DNA of 8,950 bases, taken from NCBI GenBank assembly GCA_015520475.1, contig WAQA01000204.1:1-8950 (forward strand). Direction: 5' to 3'. Below are positions 6,522-8,950 of the stretch, piece after piece. Both the position numbers and the translations under genes were made by a program. This DNA comes from Candidatus Bathyarchaeota archaeon (GTDB lineage: Archaea; Thermoproteota; Bathyarchaeia; Bathyarchaeales; WAQA01). A model generated the notes under the pieces. It did no database searches and was not told where the DNA came from. It saw nothing but the letters and a program-made list of their open reading frames with translations. The stretch's first letter is position 1. Every line of letters begins with the position of its first letter.

Positions 6522-7172
6522 CTACTTCAGTATTTTTGTGTGGATGCCACATTCACCGCCACACTTACTTGTACCACGCCATCTCCCAGCCCTTTCAGGC
6601 TCATTATCATCAACTATCGTTGTACATGGCTCACATCCTAAGCTTCGATATCCCTTCTTGTACAGTGGGTTCTGAGGAACATTGTACAGGGCGGAGTAAC
6701 GCCAGATGTCAAGTTCAGTCCATTCTAGAAGCGGATTTATCTTGACTAGATTCCCTCTCTTCTCGATCTCTTGGTAATCCCTTCTGGTTCTTCCCTCAGT
6801 CTTTCTAAGCCCAGAGATCCACGCATCCAGATCTTTAACAGCCTCCTTCGTAGGTTCAACCTTAAATATTCTGCAGCATTCATCCGGATTGGTTTTCCAT
6901 AGTCCCGGTATAGGCTTCTCCTTAGACCTGTACTCCTTTATGTTCAAGTTCCATTCCTTTATAATTCTATCCTTAAACTCTAAGGTTTCCTTCGGCTTAA
7001 ACGGAGTTATCACAGTGAATACTGGTATGTCAGGCTTTATCTGTCTGACCAAGTGGAGAAGGACCATACTGTCCTTTCCCCAAGATACCGCAACAGCTAT
7101 TCTCGGATACTTCTTTATTGCTTCTCTTATCAGATTCTTGGAATGTTCTATTTTGTCTACCAGCGTGACCAA
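6522..7172 (-). CDS. cysH: Fe-S APS/PAPS reductase, CysH family
   Basis: This 216-residue enzyme belongs to the adenylyl-sulfate/phosphoadenylyl-sulfate reductases, which reduce activated sulfate to sulfite in assimilation. SWGKDS at 30-35 is the nucleotide-binding PP-loop (usually SGGKDS). ECC at 98-100 and CEPC at 180-183 supply the four cysteines of the [4Fe-4S] cluster of the APS-preferring branch. GLRKTEGRTR (121-130) and the ERAGRW block (193-198) are family motifs, and ECGIH (207-211) carries the catalytic cysteine C208. The frame is open to an ATG at 7277, but the extra 35 residues look non-coding and contain palindromes and a TATA box. The TTG at 7172, five nt after GAGGTGG, was chosen and places the PP-loop at the usual distance from the N-terminus. 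The gene is convergent with the methyltransferase and divergent from the PadR-like regulator. Confidence 0.88.
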   Translation of the reverse strand: MVTLVDKIEHSKNLIREAIKKYPRIAVAVSWGKDSMVLLHLVRQIKPDIPVFTVITPFKPKETLEFKDRIIKEWNLNIKEYRSKEKPIPGLWKTNPDECCRIFKVEPTKEAVKDLDAWISGLRKTEGRTRRDYQEIEKRGNLVKINPLLEWTELDIWRYSALYNVPQNPLYKKGYRSLGCEPCTTIVDDNEPERAGRWRGTSKCGGECGIHTKILK

Positions 7173-7177
7173 CGCAT

Positions 7178-7184
7178 CCACCTC
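7178..7184 (-). promoter_or_regulatory. Ribosome binding site of cysH
   Basis: GAGGTGG on the minus strand is a near-perfect archaeal Shine-Dalgarno site 5 nt before the TTG at 7172, and it decides that start over the upstream ATG at 7277. Confidence 0.65.
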
Positions 7185-7186
7185 AT

Positions 7187-7237
7187 ATAACGGCGTTATT
7201 ATAACATTGTTATTATTACAGAACATAACACAGTTAT
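7187..7237. repeat. Three copies of palindrome ATAAC-N3-GTTAT, candidate operator array
   Basis: The same 13-bp dyad occurs three times in 51 bp: 7187-7199 (spacer GGC), 7201-7213 (spacer ATT) and 7225-7237 (spacer ACA). All ten outer bases are identical in the three copies. Centre-to-centre distances are 14 and 24 bp. The outermost copy overlaps the minus-strand TATA box of cysH and the innermost touches the region just before its ribosome site. This is what a repressor array over a promoter looks like. The regulator is unknown. Confidence 0.75.
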
Positions 7238-7241
7238 AAAC
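7234..7241 (-). promoter_or_regulatory. TATA box of cysH
   Basis: GTTTATAA on the minus strand is preceded by a purine-rich CGAAA that fits a BRE element. It predicts a transcript start near 7211 and a leader of roughly 40 nt to the TTG start. A second A/T-rich box at 7307-7317 could act on this strand as an upstream alternative. Confidence 0.5.
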
Positions 7242-7306
7242 ATTTCGGTGAGAACTGGCAGCAGTAAGCGACAACATCAGTCCGAGACAAAAGAGAAAGG
7301 GAAAGA

Positions 7307-7317
7307 CATATATATTT
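7307..7317 (+). promoter_or_regulatory. TATA box of the PadR-like regulator gene
   Basis: ACATATATATT lies about 40 nt before the ATG at 7353. Normal spacing gives a transcript start near 7339, just ahead of the GGTGA ribosome site. The sequence is nearly symmetric and could also serve the minus strand. Confidence 0.5.
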
Positions 7318-7323
7318 CTCTTA

Positions 7324-7335
7324 AAGATATATCTT
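7324..7335. promoter_or_regulatory. 12-bp perfect palindrome, candidate operator
   Basis: AAGATATATCTT is perfectly self-complementary and sits between the proposed TATA box and transcript start of the PadR-like gene. This is a position where a bound dimer would block transcription. Autoregulation is inferred; part of the symmetry could be a by-product of an A/T-rich promoter. Confidence 0.5.
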
Positions 7336-7352
7336 AAAACCCGGTGAAGAAG

Positions 7353-7820
7353 ATGACTAGTACAGAAGTAGACGAATTCGTCTCAGACTTCTCCAGATTC
7401 TATATTCTCATGATATTATATGAGGGAGCATCGCATGGATACAACATCATCAGCAGATTCAGAAAGACATTAGGAAAGGACATAAGCCCAAGCTTAGTAT
7501 ACCCATTCCTACAAAATCTAGAGAAGAGAGGACTAGTGAGATACACAGTTGTACCTATAGGGGAGAAAGAAAGGAAAGTATATGAACTCACAGAGAAAGG
7601 AAGAGAGCTCTGTAGAAGACTATTCAAACGCTTCGCAGCCCTCGTCTCAACAGCCATTGAACCGAGCCTGAACATATGCGCCCACTGCGGCTGCAAAGTA
7701 TATGAAGGAGGACATGTCGAAGTCATAAACGGTAAAGAAGTAACCTTCTGCTGCAAACATTGCGCATTATCATATAAACGAGAGAGGAAAGAAGGTAAAG
7801 AGGAACCGCTCTTCACATAA
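7353..7820 (+). CDS. PadR-like winged-helix regulator with C-terminal TRASH-like metal-binding domain
   Basis: This 155-residue soluble protein is a probable metal-responsive transcription factor. Residues 14-88 match the PadR winged helix: FYILMILYEGASHGYNI opens it, SPSLVYPFLQNLEKRGLV is the recognition region, and RKVYELTEKGREL forms the wing and last helix. Residues 107-141 hold C109, C112, C114, C133, C134 and C137 in the order CxxCG...FCCKHC...Y, which matches the TRASH/YHS-type treble-clef metal-binding fold. TRASH domains occur in archaeal copper regulators such as CopT/CopR, there joined to Lrp-type helices; a PadR-type head is unusual. The start ATG at 7353 has GGTGA 5 nt before it; GTG at 7344 is in frame but overlaps that site. 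It is divergent from cysH and upstream of two further metal-flavoured genes. The metal is unknown, with copper favoured by family precedent. Confidence 0.82.
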   Translation: MTSTEVDEFVSDFSRFYILMILYEGASHGYNIISRFRKTLGKDISPSLVYPFLQNLEKRGLVRYTVVPIGEKERKVYELTEKGRELCRRLFKRFAALVSTAIEPSLNICAHCGCKVYEGGHVEVINGKEVTFCCKHCALSYKRERKEGKEEPLFT

Positions 7821-7979
7821 TTAGATACCCCATAAACAGACAGAAAGAGAATAATTAAGGAGAAGAGGACATAAGAAGACTGCGTCACACACCACTAAAC
7901 ATCCCCTATTATCCAATCCATTCAAAGACCATCCACAGTCCAAACATGATTTACAAGCCTTAATAACCTTAACACTAGT
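7821..7979. other. Intergenic spacer with a weak TATA-like box
   Basis: These 159 bp separate the PadR-like gene from the membrane regulator. TTAATAA at 7960-7966 is the best TATA candidate and would start transcription near 7990, inside the longest version of the next frame. No hairpin, repeat or small gene with a ribosome site was seen. Confidence 0.4.
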
Positions 7980-8522
7980 ATGACAGTATCCCCCAAATTA
8001 ATTAAGAGGGGGCGACTAAACATTATCAGAGATGACTGGAACATGAAGTTAAAGGTTAAAATGAGAACTGATCCCACAACAAAGATCATGATAATAATAT
8101 TCGCAACAATAGCATCATATCTCATATCGTTACTTCTTCTAGGAAGCATCATGTACGGCGGATTAAACTTCACATACAACATGATGCATATGATGGGTCA
8201 CCCAGGACAGTTCATGATCATTACAGTTCTAGGTTCACTCTCAATAGCGTTCGGAACAGGATTAATACTATCAATAATAATAAAGACCAGACCAGAAAAA
8301 GAAGATGAACTTAGAATAATCGGAAGAGCTCTATCAGAAGATGAAAAGACCATCCTAAACGAGATTAGAAGGGCAGGTAGAATAACACAGGACTCCCTCC
8401 GTTTCAGGTTAGGCTGGAGCAAAGCAAAAGTCTCAAGAATCCTCACAAACCTAGATAAAATGAATCTTATACAGAGAGAAAGAAGCGGGAAGACCTATAT
8501 TGTCTTCTTAAGCGAAGAATAA
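7980..8522 (+). CDS. Membrane-anchored winged-helix regulator with Met/His-rich loop
   Basis: This protein of up to 180 residues has two transmembrane helices (about 35-60 and 77-101) and a cytoplasmic C-terminal winged helix (118-178; SEDEKTILNEIRRAGRI, then SKAKVSRILTNLDKMNLI, then a YIVF wing strand). The layout resembles the archaeal membrane-associated HTH regulators grouped as COG2512. By topology the short loop 61-76 lies outside, and it contains NMMHMMGH plus a nearby Met at 79, a dense set of soft-metal ligands like those of copper or silver binding proteins. This suggests that it senses metal outside the membrane and acts directly on DNA (inferred). The next gene encodes an exported His/Met-rich protein. 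The start is uncertain: ATG at 7980 lacks a ribosome site and lies only about 17 nt from the TATA candidate. ATG at 8043 (159 residues) keeps both helices and may be real. Confidence 0.78.
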   Translation: MTVSPKLIKRGRLNIIRDDWNMKLKVKMRTDPTTKIMIIIFATIASYLISLLLLGSIMYGGLNFTYNMMHMMGHPGQFMIITVLGSLSIAFGTGLILSIIIKTRPEKEDELRIIGRALSEDEKTILNEIRRAGRITQDSLRFRLGWSKAKVSRILTNLDKMNLIQRERSGKTYIVFLSEE

Positions 8523-8524
8523 GA

Positions 8525-8542
8525 ACCGTCTGAAACCGTCTC
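8525..8542 (+). repeat. Tandem 8-bp direct repeat, 10-bp period, upstream of a TATA box
   Basis: AACCGTCT occurs at 8525-8532 and again at 8535-8542, one helical turn apart. It lies just upstream of the TATA box of the His/Met-rich protein gene. That is the position of an activator or TFB-recruiting site, and the preceding gene's product is a candidate ligand. Confidence 0.45.
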
Positions 8543-8553
8543 ATCAACAACAC

Positions 8554-8563
8554 TTAAAATTAT
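8554..8563 (+). promoter_or_regulatory. TATA box of the His/Met-rich protein gene
   Basis: CTTAAAATTA is centred about 26 nt ahead of the GGTGA ribosome site (8584-8588), allowing a very short leader before the ATG at 8594. The gene can therefore be expressed separately from the membrane regulator. Confidence 0.45.
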
Positions 8564-8593
8564 CCGTAAACCCTCTTTTAACAGGTGAAAGAA

Positions 8594-8866
8594 ATGGAAA
8601 GAATAAATATCAAAGCGTCAACTCTCCTAGCAGTGCTAACCGTACTATTAATATCCTCATATCTCGCAGTTACATCAACGGCCTACTACAACCAAATGTA
8701 CGAGTATAATCAAAGGACCGCCTCAGACGAAGACCATGAAAACTGCATGGAAAGAGAGGGAATGCCGGATCATATGGGTCAGAATCACGCATCAATACAC
8801 AATTCCCACCATAACACAAACAGAGAAAAAATGCAACATATAAACCGAAAAACCGGATGTCACTAA
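8594..8866 (+). CDS. Small exported His/Met-rich protein, candidate metal binder
   Basis: I do not recognise a named family. The 90-residue product has a hydrophobic N-terminal segment (about 9-27) preceded by few charged residues and ending in VTSTA, so it is either a cleaved signal peptide (after A30) or a membrane anchor. The remaining 60 residues are polar and probably unstructured, with eight His (48, 60, 65, 69, 72, 73, 82, 90), five Met (35, 52, 57, 61, 80) and two Cys (51, 89). The clusters MPDHMGQNH and IHNSHH stand out. This composition points to binding of copper, silver, zinc or iron on the outer face of the membrane. The ATG at 8594 has GGTGA five nt before it, the same spacing as in the PadR-like gene. 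GTG at 8585 is in frame but overlaps that site. A metal chaperone, sponge or ligand for the neighbouring membrane regulator is inferred. Confidence 0.75.
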   Translation: MERINIKASTLLAVLTVLLISSYLAVTSTAYYNQMYEYNQRTASDEDHENCMEREGMPDHMGQNHASIHNSHHNTNREKMQHINRKTGCH

Positions 8867-8925
8867 AAAATGTTAAGAGCATAATTGCTAAGACACCTAA
8901 CAACCAGTTTAAACCTTCTAAAGAG

Positions 8926-8950
8926 ATGGATATGGATCCTGTCTCTTATA
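8926..8950 (+). CDS. Possible start of a YHS-like protein, cut by the right edge
   Basis: ATG at 8926 opens a frame reading MDMDPVSY at the window end. DPV followed by C/S/T is the opening of YHS-type metal-binding domains, often found alone or at the N-terminus of archaeal copper-transporting P-type ATPases. Only eight residues are visible and the ribosome site is poor (AAGAG), so this is a lead supported by the metal-related neighbours rather than a firm call. Confidence 0.3.

Noticed and set aside
7187..7237. SurR-type (GTT-N3-AAC) sulfur-response sites in the cysH promoter
   Set aside because: The repeated motif here is AAC-N3-GTT, the opposite half-site order, so it does not match the published SurR consensus.
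7187..7237. A CRISPR-like or tandem repeat array
   Set aside because: Units are 13-bp palindromes with unequal spacing of 14 and 24 bp and no spacers of constant length; they fit operator sites in a promoter.
7173..7277. ATG 7277 as the cysH start
   Set aside because: The extra 35 residues are Asn/Ser/Val-rich and non-family, the stretch carries three palindromes and a TATA box, and TTG 7172 has a near-perfect ribosome site. It is not fully excluded, since an A/T-rich box at 7307-7317 could support a nearly leaderless longer form.
7400..7888. Minus-strand frame of 162 codons opposite the PadR-like gene
   Set aside because: The plus strand has a full PadR-plus-Cys-rich protein with a ribosome site; the antisense product has no recognisable motif and shadow-like composition.
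8670..8903. Minus-strand frame of 77 codons opposite the His/Met-rich protein
   Set aside because: The sense frame has a well-placed GGTGA site, a signal-like N-terminus and a purposeful His/Met composition; the antisense frame has none of these.

Overview
The window looks like a piece of an archaeal chromosome, most likely from a thermophilic member of the Thermoproteota/TACK side, though a lineage cannot be fixed from 9 kb. Reasons: TATA boxes with archaeal spacing, GGTGA/GAGG-type ribosome binding sites, at least one probably leaderless gene, heavy use of AGA/AGG (Arg) and ATA (Ile), and archaeal gene families. No mobile element, CRISPR array, rRNA or tRNA was seen.

Layout. (1) 1-1689, minus strand: a large transaldolase-superfamily protein that runs off the left edge, with a puzzling start region. 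(2) 1690-1905: divergent intergenic region with a dense set of direct and inverted repeats around two TATA-like boxes, the promoter/operator of the next operon. (3) 1906-5731, plus strand: a tight four-gene iron operon (gaps of 1-2 nt) encoding a DtxR-type regulator with a fused FeoA domain, an FTR1-type iron permease, a stand-alone His-rich FeoA, and FeoB. (4) 5789-6490, plus: a UbiE/MenG-type quinone C-methyltransferase with its own TATA box. (5) 6522-7172, minus: an Fe-S APS/PAPS reductase (CysH family), convergent with the methyltransferase. Its promoter carries three copies of the palindrome ATAAC-N3-GTTAT. (6) 7353-7820, plus: a PadR-like winged helix fused to a Cys-rich TRASH-like metal-binding tail, divergent from cysH, with a 12-bp palindrome in its promoter. 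(7) 7980-8522, plus: a two-TM protein with a Met/His-rich loop predicted to lie outside the membrane and a cytoplasmic winged helix. (8) 8594-8866, plus: a small exported His/Met-rich protein. (9) 8926-8950: possibly the first codons of a YHS-like (DPVSY) protein cut by the right edge.

How it fits together. The left half is an iron uptake module. The right half (7353-8950) looks like a second, sparsely described metal-response module: a soluble Cys-rich regulator, a membrane-anchored regulator with a candidate metal-binding loop, and a secreted His/Met-rich protein. Copper or silver is the best guess from the Met/His/Cys composition, but iron is possible given the neighbours. Between the two lie quinone and sulfate-assimilation enzymes. 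The most novel items are the membrane-regulator/secreted-protein pair, the PadR-TRASH fusion, the triple palindrome upstream of cysH, and FTR1 embedded in a feo operon without its usual oxidase partners.
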